Source: Monocercomonoides exilis
Taxonomy: Eukaryota > Preaxostyla > Oxymonadida > Polymastigidae
Direction: 5' to 3'
Length of the DNA stretch: 64,000 nucleotides
Assembly: GCA_001643675.2 (NCBI GenBank)
Contig: LSRY02000062.1
Coordinates: 124,001 to 188,000, forward strand
In this document: positions 48,401 through 60,415 of the stretch, piece after piece
How positions within the stretch are numbered: position 1 is the first letter of the stretch
Layout of the letters: each line of letters opens with the position of its first letter
The notes under the pieces: model-generated
The model's database searches: none
Told to the model about the DNA's origin: nothing
What the model saw: only the letters and a program-made list of their open reading frames with translations
Translations under genes and position numbers: made by a program

Positions 48401-51400
48401 TTCTCGTGCCTCCTTCTCCTTTGCTTCTCTTGCTCTTCTTTCGCTCTCCAGCTTCGACCTCTTCCTCTTCTCGTTCTCTAATAATCGGTCTCTCTCTTTC
48501 TCCAGCTCTGTTAGCGCTGCCAGCTGCTTCAGCTTGGCATATGCTGCTTCTCGCAATGAATGTGACTTCTCTGTTGAGGCAGTCTGTGAGGCAGAAGATG
48601 ACACAGATGCAGATGAAGAAGGAGGCGGTGGAGGAGCTGTTGTGTTGGAAGCAGTACGGACAGATACTCCATCGCGTGTGACTTGCAATGCAGATGATTT
48701 GGAGTATGTTTTGGGGGCAGGCACTTTGGGCTGAATGCGATTTCTGGAAGAGGATGTGTTATAGGTGTTGATGTTATTTGAGGTTGCAATGCTTTTGCGT
48801 GTTGTCTCCTCCATTCTTCTCTCTGTTGCCTCGGAATTCTCATCTTCCCCTTCCATCTCTGCCTGCTGCATTTCTGCTTCATTGGGAATGTGTCCATAAG
48901 GCAGATGTTGTTCTGCTGATGGATAGTTTGATCCTTGTCTGTACATCATTCCCTGTTGTGCTTCAATCTGCTGGCTGTTGTGTGTGTGTTGAATGGATTG
49001 TCTGTTCATTCTGTTCATCTGGCTGAGGTTGTTTGGTGTATTAAAGCCAGCCATATGTGCTTGTCCAGCAGCAGAAGAAGATGACTGAAGAGATTGATGA
49101 GTAGGAGGTGGTGGTGGTGGGAGTGAAGATATCATCTGGTTGGATGCTGCAAAGAGGGCACTTGATTGAGCGAGTGTGGCGTGTGTGTGGGGTGACTCTG
49201 GTGGAGAAGGTAATGAAGATATCATTTGAGGTGGATTTGGCAATCTTCCTGATGGTATTTCCATTGCATTGTCAGAAGTAGAAGAAGATGAAGAAGCAGA
49301 AGCAAGAGAAATTGGAGTGACTGGTGGAAGTGGAGGTAGTTGAATGGGCTGCTGAAGAGAAGGAGAGGCAGGTGGAGGAAAGAAATATGAAGAAGAGGCC
49401 GAAGCATCGTCCTTTGGAGGTGCAATGCGTATGTCTGTTGGATAACCCCTGCCTTCGTTGTAGATCTGGTTGACGATCATTTCAGGCACTTGGATGTCTC
49501 CACAGAGAGAAGTGATGGTGATCAGTGCTGTTCGAAGATGTGCCACTCCTTCCTGTATTTGTGAATAGACAGCATCTGCATCAGCAGATGAAGACATCTT
49601 TGCCCTCTGCGCTGCGATGAAGGCATCGATTGAGGCTCCCTGGAGAGGCTGCTCGGAGAAATAGAGTACTTTCAGATAGACTCTTTTTCGCCCGTTCTGA
49701 ATGAACCTGAGAACTGGCTCTTGAATGAGGAAGACGTTGTCCTCGTCGGGTGTGCCTTCCCACACTTCTCTCTCTTTCTCCTTCTCCTTCTCTCTCTCTC
49801 TTTCTTTCTTGCTCATCTTCTTCTCCCCCTTTCCTTGCTTCACAGTTGCCTCCGCGTCGTCAACGCGTCTTGCTCTTTCGCAGAAGGGGATGAAGCATTG
49901 TCTCATTCTGTTCTTTTTGTAGTGAGGTGTCTGTCTTTCTCTTCCGAAATTGTCTTCTTTGTCTTCGATGTGTGTGATCTCCACTGTCACTCCATTGCCT
50001 TCCACAACACTTGTGTACAGGGCAATGAAGAGAGGCAGCATCACATGGATGTGCAGAGGGGATATCAGATCACTCGTTGTCCAGCTGTATGTGGGAGATA
50101 GAAAAGGAGGAAGAGTGTTTTCGGGGGATGAAGAGGAAGATAAAGCTGAATTCGATGAATTGGATGAGGATGAGGAGGATGAGGATGATGATGCCATGTT
50201 TGATTTCTGATCTTTTTTCTTCTTGTTCTTTCTTGCTCGTTTGCTTTTGGACTTTGACATTTCCTGCCCAGCTGGTGGCGAAGATGCAGCAGACACAGCA
50301 GAAGGAATAGAAGGAACAATAGAAGCAGCAGAAGAAGCAGCAGCAGAAGCAGAAGAAGGAGGTGGAGGAAGAGCCGAAGCAGCGTTTCTTTCGTGTTGGC
50401 TGACAAAACCAACAATCAAGTTGTTCTCGACCACAACCGACCGCTCCATCTCGCTGAAGAAGAGGCCGAAGGGAGGGGCAGGGAAGAGAGAAGAGAGAGA
50501 AAGAGGAGGAGGAGGAGGGATGGGAGGTTGCTGCATCATGTTTGGCTGAGGCGGAGAGGTTGTGCTTTGTGAAGGAGGCTGTGTCTGGTCGGGGGATGTT
50601 GATTGGTCAGAGGAAGAAGGAATGGGAATGGGGTAGTTGGAGAGAGAAGCATTCTGAGAAGAAGAAGAAGAAGAAGAGGAATCAGAAGAAGCAGAAGAAG
50701 AAGCAGAAGCAGAGGCAGAGGCAGAAGTAGTGTCAGTCTGTGGATTATAAATAGATGGAGAAGCAAAAGGCTGCTGACCGTAGTACCCGAACTGAGCAGG
50801 ATCCAAACGAGAGGCAAACAGCTGAGACAGTTGGGGATATGCATGGATTGTGCGGGCAACGTAATGGTCAGAGAGAAAGGGCTGTCTTTGTTTGGAGGAA
50901 GAGGCATTTGTTTCGGTGGAGGCTGAAGTGGAGGTGGTGGTGGTGGCTGTTGAAGTGGTGGGAGAGCTTGGCTGGTCTTCTCCTGGCGAGTCAGATGAGA
51001 TGGATGGGATGTGTGTGGGTGAGAGTGGAAGAGCAGCAATGTTTGACTGTATTTCTGATGAAGAAGAGATCGAAGAAGGAAATTTGTTGAATGAAGAAGA
51101 AGAGGAGGAGGAAGAGGAAGAGGAAGGTAATCCAAAAGAGGACATTGGTTGAAACACTGAATCATTTGAAGAAGAAGCATGATCACTAAATAAAGAGGGA
51201 GTATTCAGATCATTCAATGACGGAAGTACTGCAGGAGGCAATCTTTGAATAAATGAAGATTGCGATGATAAAGCTGAAGCAGAAGCTGAAGCAGATGAAG
51301 ATGAAAAGAGAGAAGCGAAAGAAGATATCATTTTTGGGTCAATTGGAGGAGGAGGAGGAGGCGGGGGAGGAAGCATTGAAGAAGGAAAAGTGTCGAATGG

Positions 51401-54400
51401 ATGAGTGAGCAGATAATTCCGCAGCTCAGGATTTGGAGGAGGCGGCAGTTGTCTAATCATTCTGGGCAATGGGAAAGGCATCTGCTGCTGCTTCATGCCG
51501 ACTCTGCCTGCCATCGCAGGAGGAGGTGGGGGAGGAAGAGAAACAGGCTGATTTTGTGTGTCTGAAGGAGATTGCATGCCCTTTTGAGTGTTAATTGAAG
51601 ACTGCTGTGGCTGCATCTGATTCTGTGGTTGTTGCTGTTGCTGTGTTTGTGATTGAGAAGATGTTATTTGGCTGTCTTTCCGCTTGAATGCATATTCCAT
51701 CCACTTCTTTTCCTTCAGAAGTTCCAACAGAACAAACTCGTTGAGAGAATCAAGAATGCTAATGTCGAGTTCTTCATATGCTTTCTCTTCTTCTTCTTCT
51801 TCTTCTTCTTCTTCTTTGCTTTGATCTTTTGATGTTTTTACTTTTTTCTCTTTTTCTTTCTCTTTTTCTTTCTCCTTCTCTTTGTTTGCTTCTTTTGTTT
51901 TCACATCAAATTCTGTATCGCACAAGTAATGAATCAGTTCATTAATAACCTCTTTGATGCTAATCTCAATTTTTGTGTTGATCGAATAAACAGAATTTGT
52001 GAAAGGCGCTTTCAACAGCGGAACCTGTGACGGATCGACCATCATTCCAAGCACATCCACTTTTGACAGATCAAACAGCTGCTTCTGAATGGCAGACAGC
52101 TCTCTCAACGAAGACGAGGAAGAGGAGGAGGATGAGGATAAAGACAATGGATTGTTTCGAGGGCGTATTTTGCTCAGAACATCCACAGCTTCGTTAGGCA
52201 AGCCGGTGATGCTTCGAAGAAGAGACGATGTGGAAGAGTCTGTGTCTGTATCCATTGACGAATCAGAACTGGAAGAATCGTCTTCACTTTGATGTTCACT
52301 CTCGCTTTCCTTGTCTTTGTCTTTATCCTTTTCTTTATCTTTGTCTTTCCCTTTCCCTTTGTCTTTGTCTTTGTCTTTGTCTTTGTCTTTGTCTTTGTCT
52401 TTGTCTTTGTCTTTGTCTTTGTCTTTGTCTTTGTCTCCATGTAGAAGCGAATACTCCATCTGGTGTCTGCGTTTTCTTCTTGCACATTCATCCTTCAAAA
52501 ATGCTGCTTCAATCACTGACTTGGATGACTCTGCTGCTCGTTTGGGTATGTCTGTTGGTGCAATGCTGCTGAAATTGTTGTGTATTGTGTTGTGCAGACT
52601 GTTATTTTGATTGACTTTTTGACTTGTTTCATTCATCTGCATCTGGCTGAGTGTTTCTCCGTGTCTTTCCCTCAGCCTCCTCTGCAGCATCTGCTCTTTC
52701 TGTTCCTGAATCCTCTGCTTTAGCTGCTGCTGTCTTTCATTGTTCCTTTGCAGATCTCCTTCACTCGCACTCTCCTTCATCGCTTCAGCTGCCTCTTTGC
52801 TCTGTGTCCCCATCAGCCCCTCTGAAAATATGCTTTTCTCGTTAAACAGCATCAGCTTGTCTGTCAGCTCTTCCTTCATCCAAAGCATCGGGGCAAAGCG
52901 AGACAGCCGCTTGCTGATCTTGTTTGTCTGCGCAACGCCGTAGATGACAGAATGCTGCTTCTCTTCGATGTTCTCCCTCTGCTTCAGCTTCAGCTGTACC
53001 AGCGCATCAATCCCTTTCATCGCAATGGCATACACAATTCCATTGCGCTCATTCGTTTCAGACGTGTTGAGAGAAGAACTGCCCACAAACGACATGAACA
53101 GCTCTTCCACATCGTCTGAGCAGACAGATGGATTGGGTGTGTCTGCAGTTGCTTCTGAGTTTGCTGAGACTGACGCTGTGTCTGAGCCAGCTGTCTGTGA
53201 TGCATCGTGTTCAGCCTTCTCCCTCTGCTCATTTGCCTTTGATGTCTCATTCTCTGCTTTCTTGTTGCTTTCCTGCTGTCTCCTGTTTGAGTGTGAGTGT
53301 GCATGTGTCCGTATTCGTGTGCATCCTTTCTCTTTCAGCGCGTCCTTCCACTGCACATTCATCCTCCTTGCCTTGTGGAGCACACTGTAGTTGGTCTTCA
53401 CAAACAGCTCTGCCACACGCTCGAGTATTGCCACCATCTTCCCTGCCCTCTCAACAGAGTCCCTCCACAGCTCTTTGAACGATGAAAACGTATTCACCAT
53501 GCGTTCAGGGCGTGGCAGAGGGGAAGGAGGACGCAAAGACTCAGCCAGTTCTGCATCGATGTTGCTCATGTCAGATGCGAAGGAGGTCTTTGTGAGGAGT
53601 GAAATTGCAGAAGATGAAGACAACTTTGAATTTGAGGAGCCTTGTGAAGTAGAAGATGCGCTGCCTGTTTTGTTTCCTCTGCGCGCAGGATGATTCTGTG
53701 TCCTGTTTGGAGCAGACGAGAAAGTCAGTGAAAATGCAGAGAAGATGATGGCAAAGATGGCAAAGAGATGGCAGAGGACATAAGTGGATGTGGTGAGTGC
53801 GATGGATGAATCGCCCAGTGTGGCAGTTGGATTAGACAGCAGAAGAGTTGTTGCATTTGGGTTGAAGCTGTGAGTGTATCGGCGGAAGTATCTGAGTGTG
53901 AGGAATGTCATCGACGTGGAGGGGACGCTGTCTCTGCTGAAATGTGTGGTCAGTCTGTATGGCGTCTCAATCCCTCTCTCCTTCGCCTCCCTCTCCTGCC
54001 TCAAGTAGTCATCGTTGTCCTTCTCCATCACATACGCCTCTGCACACACAGACTCCGTCTCGTCCATCATCGACAGCCGCAGCGAAAGTGCTTCTGGTTC
54101 AAGAGACACTGCCGACTGCGACATGAGCGTCGATTTGGCTGGCGGGAGCATGCGGAAGGCGTCGGCTGTGGTGAACTTGTGGAACTTTTCAGTGATCAGC
54201 GCCTGGTTGTCGGCAAACTCGCAGTTGATCACGTCGCAGATGCGCCAGATGATGTAGTCAAACATGTTCATGCACCGCTTCTCTGTCTCTTCGGGCTCGT
54301 CTTCTCTAATCGACCGGTCTCTTCCTCTGGCTGGCTGCTCATCAGTCTTCTGTGTGTGGCTGTCTGCTGCATTTCTGGGGGATTTGTCTGGAGGAGATGG

Positions 54401-54877
54401 TTGGGAGGCTTTGGGTGATGGCTTTGGAATGGATGAAGAAGTGGGATTTGAGGAAGAAGGGGAAGATGATGATGAAGATGAAGATGAAGTAGAAGCAGAA
54501 GCAGATTGAGAAGAGGAGGAGGAGGAGTTAGATGAAGAAGAAGAGGAAGAGGAAGAAGCAGAAGAAGAAGAAGTTGATCCAGATCGAATTGATTGCAGCG
54601 CCTTTTGTCGTGTTTGGAGAGATGCCTGCATCTGCTGCTGATATCTTCGGTAGGTCAGCTGCAGACGCTGTTGTTGAGTGAAGATGAGTGGATGCACTGG
54701 GAATTGAAGAACATGCCGTGGAAGAACAGAAGGTGGAGGCAGATTTGAAGGTGGCTGTGAGAATTGATGGTGATTGTGTTTGAAGGTGTTATTGAAGAAA
54801 ATATCGTGTTGATTAATGGAATTGATGATGAATGAAATGAGATGAGATGATAAGAAGTAAATGGTATCCATATTCAT
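35066..54877 (-). CDS. Giant low-complexity protein with GLEBS-like motif
   Basis: A single uninterrupted frame of 6,603 codons, unusual here because nearly every other gene has introns. From the N-terminus: a hydrophobic start (MNMDTIYFLSS); Ser-rich stretches; a possible membrane segment near 363-390; a (Lys-Asp)n tract near 815-850; Glu and Pro runs near 1020-1180; more ordered islands near 1710-1790, 2500-2650, 3560-3700 and 3940-4100; a Cys-rich CSCPSSCGCFPNC near 3030; a GLEBS-like motif near 3245-3275; polyGln near 3480; a CGCGCGC tract near 3780; a K/E/R helix of about 300 residues (4860-5160); then a Ser/Gln/Pro-rich C-terminus with scattered FG pairs. No enzymatic domain is recognised. 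The GLEBS-like motif suggests binding of Rae1/Gle2, as in Nup98, so a giant nucleoporin or mRNA-export scaffold is possible; this is inference. The frame extends above 54877 without an ATG; a spliced N-terminus (acceptor-like ctcacag near 54755) cannot be excluded. Confidence 0.8.
39390..40300 (-). other. Segment encoding a long K/E/R helix in the giant protein
   Basis: About 300 residues almost entirely Glu, Lys and Arg with few hydrophobics, containing units such as EEEKRKEEEKRKEEERRK. The composition and i/i+4 charge pattern are those of a stable single alpha-helix or a highly charged coiled coil. The complementary strand is CT-rich and open, which is a by-product. Confidence 0.8.
45045..45145 (-). 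other. GLEBS-like motif segment of the giant protein
   Basis: Encodes ISAHPIYEGKSITQLRLEDY followed by RLGRSFKAKN. This closely follows the GLEBS signature of Nup98-type nucleoporins (I-x-A-x-x-x-Y-E-x-K-S-x3-L-R-L-E-D-Y, then a basic residue a few positions on). GLEBS is the segment that binds the Rae1/Gle2 propeller. The match covers more than ten positions in correct spacing, so chance is unlikely. Confidence 0.65.
52309..52436 (-). repeat. Hexanucleotide repeat encoding Lys-Asp dipeptides
   Basis: On the plus strand GTCTTT repeats perfectly from 52361 to 52436 (about 12 units) and imperfectly back to about 52309. On the coding strand it reads AAA GAC, giving (KD)n in the giant protein, then KGKGKDKDKEK as the repeat degrades. 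A likely site of length variation. Confidence 0.93.
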
Positions 54878-54968
54878 TGTTGAACAATGAAGAATTATAT
54901 AAAATAAAAGCAAAAAATGCAATAAACAATAAAATAAATATTGAATAATAACAAATAAATAAAAAAGA

Positions 54969-56379
54969 TCAAACAGGCAAATCAGAAGGATAAGGCTCGT
55001 TCAAAATGCTTGACACTCTCCACAGCACATGCAACGAGGTGGGGCGGTTCAATGGATTTGGCTCGAGCATAAAGTCAATCAGCGACAACACTTCAATTGA
55101 GAACATCTCTCTTGGCACTTTTTTAAAAAGAAAGAAAAACAAATAAATAAGTTCAGAAAATAGCATGAATAAAATTCATAATCAAAAATTTTCATCAAAT
55201 TTGAAGCAATAAAAAAAAAAGGCTCTTTATCCAAAAAGAAACAATCGAAGAATTGCTCAAAATCAAATATAGCACCAAATCTCATATATCATTCTTAATC
55301 TAGCATACATCCCATAAGTACTCCATTCGAATCAGATATTCCGGCACCCAATCTTTCGTTTTCTGCTCTTGTCCATTCCATTGCAGTTGGGTAAGAGTAC
55401 TGCACCATGAACTGCTTCACGTAAGCATTATCTCTTTCTGCTTCGTGGTTGCTAAGCGAATCTTTCTTTTTCGCTGAGCATGAATCTCCGTCATCAGCAT
55501 CAGCATCTTCGAACGGAAACTTATCGAAGCACATCCAATACAGCAAGCATCCTAATTCCCACACATCAACCTTTGGGCCAATCTCAAATCTTCCCAGTAA
55601 AGCACCTAGTTCTGGAGGATGCACTTGGAACGGGATTTTTGTTCGAAGGTAATCTGCTACAATTCTTTTATCGTGTTGATTCATTTTTAAAAAACTTCCT
55701 TTTTGAGGAATACATCCATTAATGCTTCCAAGCTTAAATAGACCGTCTTTCCCTTGGAAAATATTTTGCGGGATTATTTGCCCATGCATAATAGATGGAT
55801 TACGAGTATGTAAATAAACAACTCCTTTCACTATTTGATAAAATATTTTTAAAACTTCAGATTCTGTAAATGGCGAGTTGTCATAACGCATTGTTGCTTC
55901 TTCTGCAAGATTTGTCGGACAAAACTCGAGCAGCGAAATGTAATCTCGATTATCTGCTTCTCCATATATGTAGCCAACTTTAAAAGTTTCCATTACATGA
56001 GGATGATGAATGGAAGCCTCAAAAAAGAAATTAAAATGAAAAAAAGTTCGTGAATCAAAACATTGACAAAAAATTAATCACACCATAGTCGATAACTTAT
56101 TCTCGTAAATAAATGATGTTTCCTTTGCGACTGTTTGCTTCTTTTTAAGAACGTAAAGTTTTCCTTTTTTGAAAAAAGAAAATTTATGAAAAGAATTAAT
56201 TTAAAAAAATACCTGTGGCAGAATCTTGCGCTAAATAAATCTTACTTCCTTGTCCTATCCAAAAATTAGTAAGCTAACAAATATTATAAATTATACAAAC
56301 GTTCAGAAATAATATTTCGAATTCGAAGATGTATCTGCCCAAATACGCAAAATCCTCCGTTCACTTGTGTAGAAGACAT
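54969..56379 (-). CDS. NAK-family (AAK1/GAK-like) pseudokinase
   Basis: 352 residues. Exons: 56379-56301, 56254-56213, 56163-56084, 56017-55309, 55117-54969 (phases agree). The start GGFCVFGQIHLRIRNIISE resembles the N-lobe of AAK1/GAK/Ark1 kinases, which regulate clathrin adaptors. The ATP-anchoring Lys survives in LYVLKKK, and IHHPHVMETF, LLEFCP, SEVLKIFYQIVKGVVYLH, PPELG and VDVWELGCLLYWMCFDKFPFED mark the C-lobe landmarks. The catalytic loop, however, reads IMHGQIIPQN in place of HRDLKxxN, and the metal loop reads KLGSINGC in place of KLCDFGS, so both essential Asp residues are absent. The C-terminus, IDFMLEPNPLNRPTSLHVL, is a normal subdomain XI. It should be unable to transfer phosphate by the usual mechanism. 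Its stop lies only 91 bases from the giant gene's start. Confidence 0.88.
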
Positions 56380-56678
56380 TGCAGTATTTTCAACAATTAT
56401 GATTAACGATCAATTCTGTGCGGTTTTCTTTTTGTTAATAAAATAACAAATAAAAAGCAAAAAGAACTGATCCTATAGATCGTGAACGCCCTTTTTCATA
56501 ATTAACATTTTTCAGAAAGCAACAAGGAAATGAAAATTTAACTTTATCGATAACAGAAATTTTAAACAAACGTTTTCTGGAAATTCAATGTTTAGGTTTA
56601 TAAAAAAGTGAAGAAATGGAAAATGGTAAAAAGTTAGAATTTGAAAATATGGTGATTGCAGTGAAGGATTGAAATGAA

Positions 56679-57201
56679 TTAAAATGTTGGATTTTGAATT
56701 ACCACAAGAATGTAATCCCGATCTAGTACAAAAAATCATGTTATAATTTGAAAGATTTCAAAAAAATACAAACCTGGTGCGATCAATATTTCATTTTTGC
56801 CCGTTCGTAGCCGAATAAATGTTAAATCATCAGTCTTCGAAATAAAAATGAAATTTGTTTTCAATATAGCAAAATATATTCGCATTTTTAATTCAAACCT
56901 CATCCAGCTTCTTTACTGTTGATTTGGCATTATGAACAAGTTGGGTAACAAGAGCAGCATAGTGAATTGTTAAACGTTGTTCGAGTGATGTTCTGATGAT
57001 AATTCCTTGGTTATTAAACACCATACATCCTGTAACACCCTTATGATTGCAGATTCTTTTAATTGTATCTTCTACTTCAGACTAAAATTAAAATTTGTGT
57101 AAAAATGTACGATATTTTATGTAATATAGATATTGAAAATAAATATTTGATGATCATATTCGTTTTAACAATAAAGTTAAGAAATAATTTTCTAATACCA
57201 T
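56679..57201 (-). CDS. DYNLRB: Dynein light chain roadblock (LC7)
   Basis: 96 residues, the same length as human DYNLRB1. Exons: 57201-57199 (the ATG alone), 57081-56899, 56834-56774, 56722-56679; phases agree. Conserved parts are SEVEDTIKRICNHKGVTGCM, NNQGIIIRTSLEQ, HYAALVTQLVHNAKSTVKKL, DDLTFIRLRTGKNEILIAP and DRDYILVVIQNPTF. The protein forms a homodimer on the dynein intermediate chains in cytoplasmic or axonemal dynein, so the organism has dynein-based transport or flagella. The single-codon first exon parallels the eL20 gene. Confidence 0.97.
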
Positions 57202-57397
57202 TTATCAGTAATGGATTATGGGTAATAAAAACGGTTATCAGCATTGCAATAAATAGTTTGTTGGGGAATTCTTTAATCGGTAATATATTTATAAGTAGTT
57301 AAAAATTACATTAAATAAACTCTATTCATTCGATTAATTAAAATTTTAAAAAAAAAAATTAATTTTTGATGTAAAAAAAATTTAATAACATTGTTGG

Positions 57398-60283
57398 TTA
57401 TGAGGTTGTCTTAATCTCAACAACATCTGGCACAGGTATTAACATAGAAGATGGTAAAACATATGGTTTTGGTTCTGTCATTTTTTGGACAGAATCAATT
57501 TCTTGCATTTCAATATCAGATATATCATCTGCAGTTTCATCTACAATATCATTCTCTTCTAAAGGTTCGAAATTGCTTTCTTCAAGCTCTTTGCTTAACG
57601 AATTACTGGGTGTAGAAGCGTTTTCATTCGACATTATTGTGATAGGAGTTGAAAAGAAAGGGAGAATAAGCGTTCTGCGAGTTACATTCTGTTTGCTTGC
57701 ATTAGAAATACCAGGAAGAGCTGCTGAAGAACAAGATTGCGTGTCCATCTCCTTTTCCAATGAGCACAAATAACTTGATGCTGAGTCCGCATTGTCCAAC
57801 AATTTGACATATTCGGAGAAATACTTTGTGAATACGCGCTTCACTTTCTTTTGCCTTGTTGAATCACATACTTGATACAAATCGCATAATGTTCGTATTC
57901 CCTGTGCCCTAACAAAGTCATCTGAAGCATGATTTCTGAAGTAACTTGACTGCAGATGCGGAGATGGTGACATTGAGGAATTTGAAGGTGCTGTGGTTTG
58001 TACAGTCAAAGAGTGTGAATCAGCATCGCCATTGATATCAACGCTCGCACCAGCCAAAAGATGAAAGTATATAATATGCAGAGCTGAGTCCAGGATGCTC
58101 ATAACAATGCCAGCCATTTGTATTGGAGTCTGAGATGAGATTGACTTGTTCATAACACATGTGCACCTCCTCTGTTCTTTTTCAGTCAGCTTGCTCCATT
58201 CTTCTATTTCACATAAATGGCTCGATGTCATTTCTTCAATCAATTCAAGAACAATTCGCATTGTCCCCTTTTGTGTGATTGCTTTGACATGAGAAACTTG
58301 TGCTAGCGACGCATTGCTCAGAATAAACAAGCTTTCCCGCCTGACGCGCAGCGGCTGTGAGCTGTCTGAAATAACGGCCAGAGCAGCATCAATGGCACCG
58401 CAGCGCAGCATAGTTGACACAACGCTGTTGATTGTGGTGCCATCGCTGGCGATGTTTGACAGGATTGTAGAAGCATCCAGTCGGATTTCTGCATCGTGTG
58501 AATAGAGCGGCTGGCAGTATCCAACTTGGCGTTGTTGAGAAGATGGATTGGAAGAGGATGTTGTAGATGATGATGTCGATAAGCAGTCACTTTGGGAGGA
58601 GGGATTTGAAGAAGTGATATTACAAGTTGATGTGGAGTGTGAAGAAGCAGATGTGCCAGAAGGCTGAAAGTATGTGGATGAAATGAGTGGAGACAGTGGT
58701 GGAGTGATTGAGTCATAACAAGGAGAAGAAGACATAGAAAGAAACTGTGAAGGCGAAGAAGAAGAGGGTGATGACGTTGATGGCATTTGTGTCGAAGTCG
58801 ATGAAGATGAGAAAACGGATTGAGAAGAGGATGAATTGGATGATCTGTCGAAGTGTTTTGAAGTGGTTGAAATGAGCATAGATGGTGCAATGATTTTTGT
58901 TAAAAGTTGTATTGCGCCTTTGGATACCATTATTTGGGAAAATTTTGCAGAATACGAAGCCATGTAGCTTAGAGCTCTAACAGCAGGCTGAATGACGTAA
59001 TATTGAGATTGCCTTTGGGGAAAGAACAATGAAGCAAATACATCAAATAAAGAATCGCATAAAATAATAACCGACATATAAATGAAAACAATCCGGCAAA
59101 CTTCAAAAAACCAAGCAGCAAGGGAATTATTTCTTCTCCGTTTATCAGATCAAGAAATGTTCCTCCTTCGCATATGTACATCAGAGCTGTTAGAGAGTCA
59201 GACAGCACAAGTGGATCAGACACAGCAAGCGATGTGGTAATTAAAGGCAGAAACAGTTCGATTTCATCTCGATTTCTGATGAACCGAAAATAGCGAGAAA
59301 GGAAAAACAGGATGTTGTCAATCATCGTATCAAAGCAGATAGCTGAACCGTTTGAAGAGCTCTGGATTGATAATGAAGGCAATAAAGATGATGGTGAAGC
59401 GGTTGATAATGAAGAATTTGCAGGAGAGAGGGATGCGTAATATGTATCATCTCTCAAAGATACACACGATGAATGGGCTGAACTGTTTTTTGAAATGTGC
59501 TGTATGATCAATGAATGTAAAACTTTTGGCAGATCTGAATGGTACATCAACAAACAGACGCTTTCAGAATATCCAGCAATGTTTCCTAATGCCAAAATTG
59601 CCTGTTCCTGGATTTGCTTGTAATGTGACTGACATAATGATATAAGTAATGGTATTCCCCAATACTTGGTCATATCAGTTACACCTCTGCCCATGTAATA
59701 AGTTATGTTAACAATAATTTTCATTGCTTCATATTGAAGTTGAGGATTATCCGAAGTACTCAGGATTTGGATCAAACATTGAACAATTCCAGATTCTACA
59801 ACTAAATTCACTATCATTGCATCTAAATTTTTTGATGAAAAAATCTTTGAGCATAAATATTAACAAACTTTCTGAACTTAATTCAGTTATTGTCTTTAAA
59901 CTTCGATAAACAACTTCTGAATTTGATGATGATAATTGAGAAATCGTGAATGGGAGTGATTCAATCTAATTTAATAATATTTGTCAATCAATATCCTTTT
60001 GAAGAATTCAAACTTTTTCTTGAATATTTTTAGGTAATTCAAATATTTGTTCTCTTCCTATTACATTTCTTCTAAGTGCTAAATCTTGATCTCTCGTACG
60101 AGTTCGAAGCTGAAAACTATGAAATTCTCCTTGTATTCGATTTATATCTGGAGAAAAATCTGCAACGCAAAAGAATAAATTCAAAACAGTTAAAAATCAT
60201 GAGCATCTCAAAATTTTAATTAAACCAGATGTGTATGATTTAACCCTACGATGAGCCCTTTCGTGCACATCGTTGAGCAGCAT
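57398..60283 (-). CDS. Importin alpha with serine-rich insert
   Basis: 882 residues, against about 530 usual for karyopherin alpha. Exons: 60283-60226, 60159-60014, 59965-59869, 59822-59090, 59012-57398 (phases agree). The N-terminus resembles an importin-beta-binding segment (FQLRTRTRDQDLALRRNV). Armadillo repeats follow: VESGIVQCLIQILSTSDNPQ, YEAMKIIVNITYYMGRG, QEQAILALGNIAGYS, LTALMYICEGG, QPAVRALSYMASYS, DASTILSNIASDG, RRESLFILSNASLA. The inner groove Trp-Asn pairs are less regular than in typical importins. A Ser/Thr/Pro-rich insert of roughly 120 residues separates the middle repeats, and the tail is acidic (EENDIVDETADDISDIEMQE). It imports NLS-bearing cargo with importin beta; a divergent paralogue is possible. 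Confidence 0.85.
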
Positions 60284-60415
60284 GTTTTCTTGTAATTTAA
60301 ATTAAAAGAAAATATAAAGTGGGAATAAAGATCACGATAAATAAATAAATACTTCATTCAACTAACTCAAAAAAACATAAATTCATTTTTATTTTTTAAA
60401 AAAATTATAAATAAA

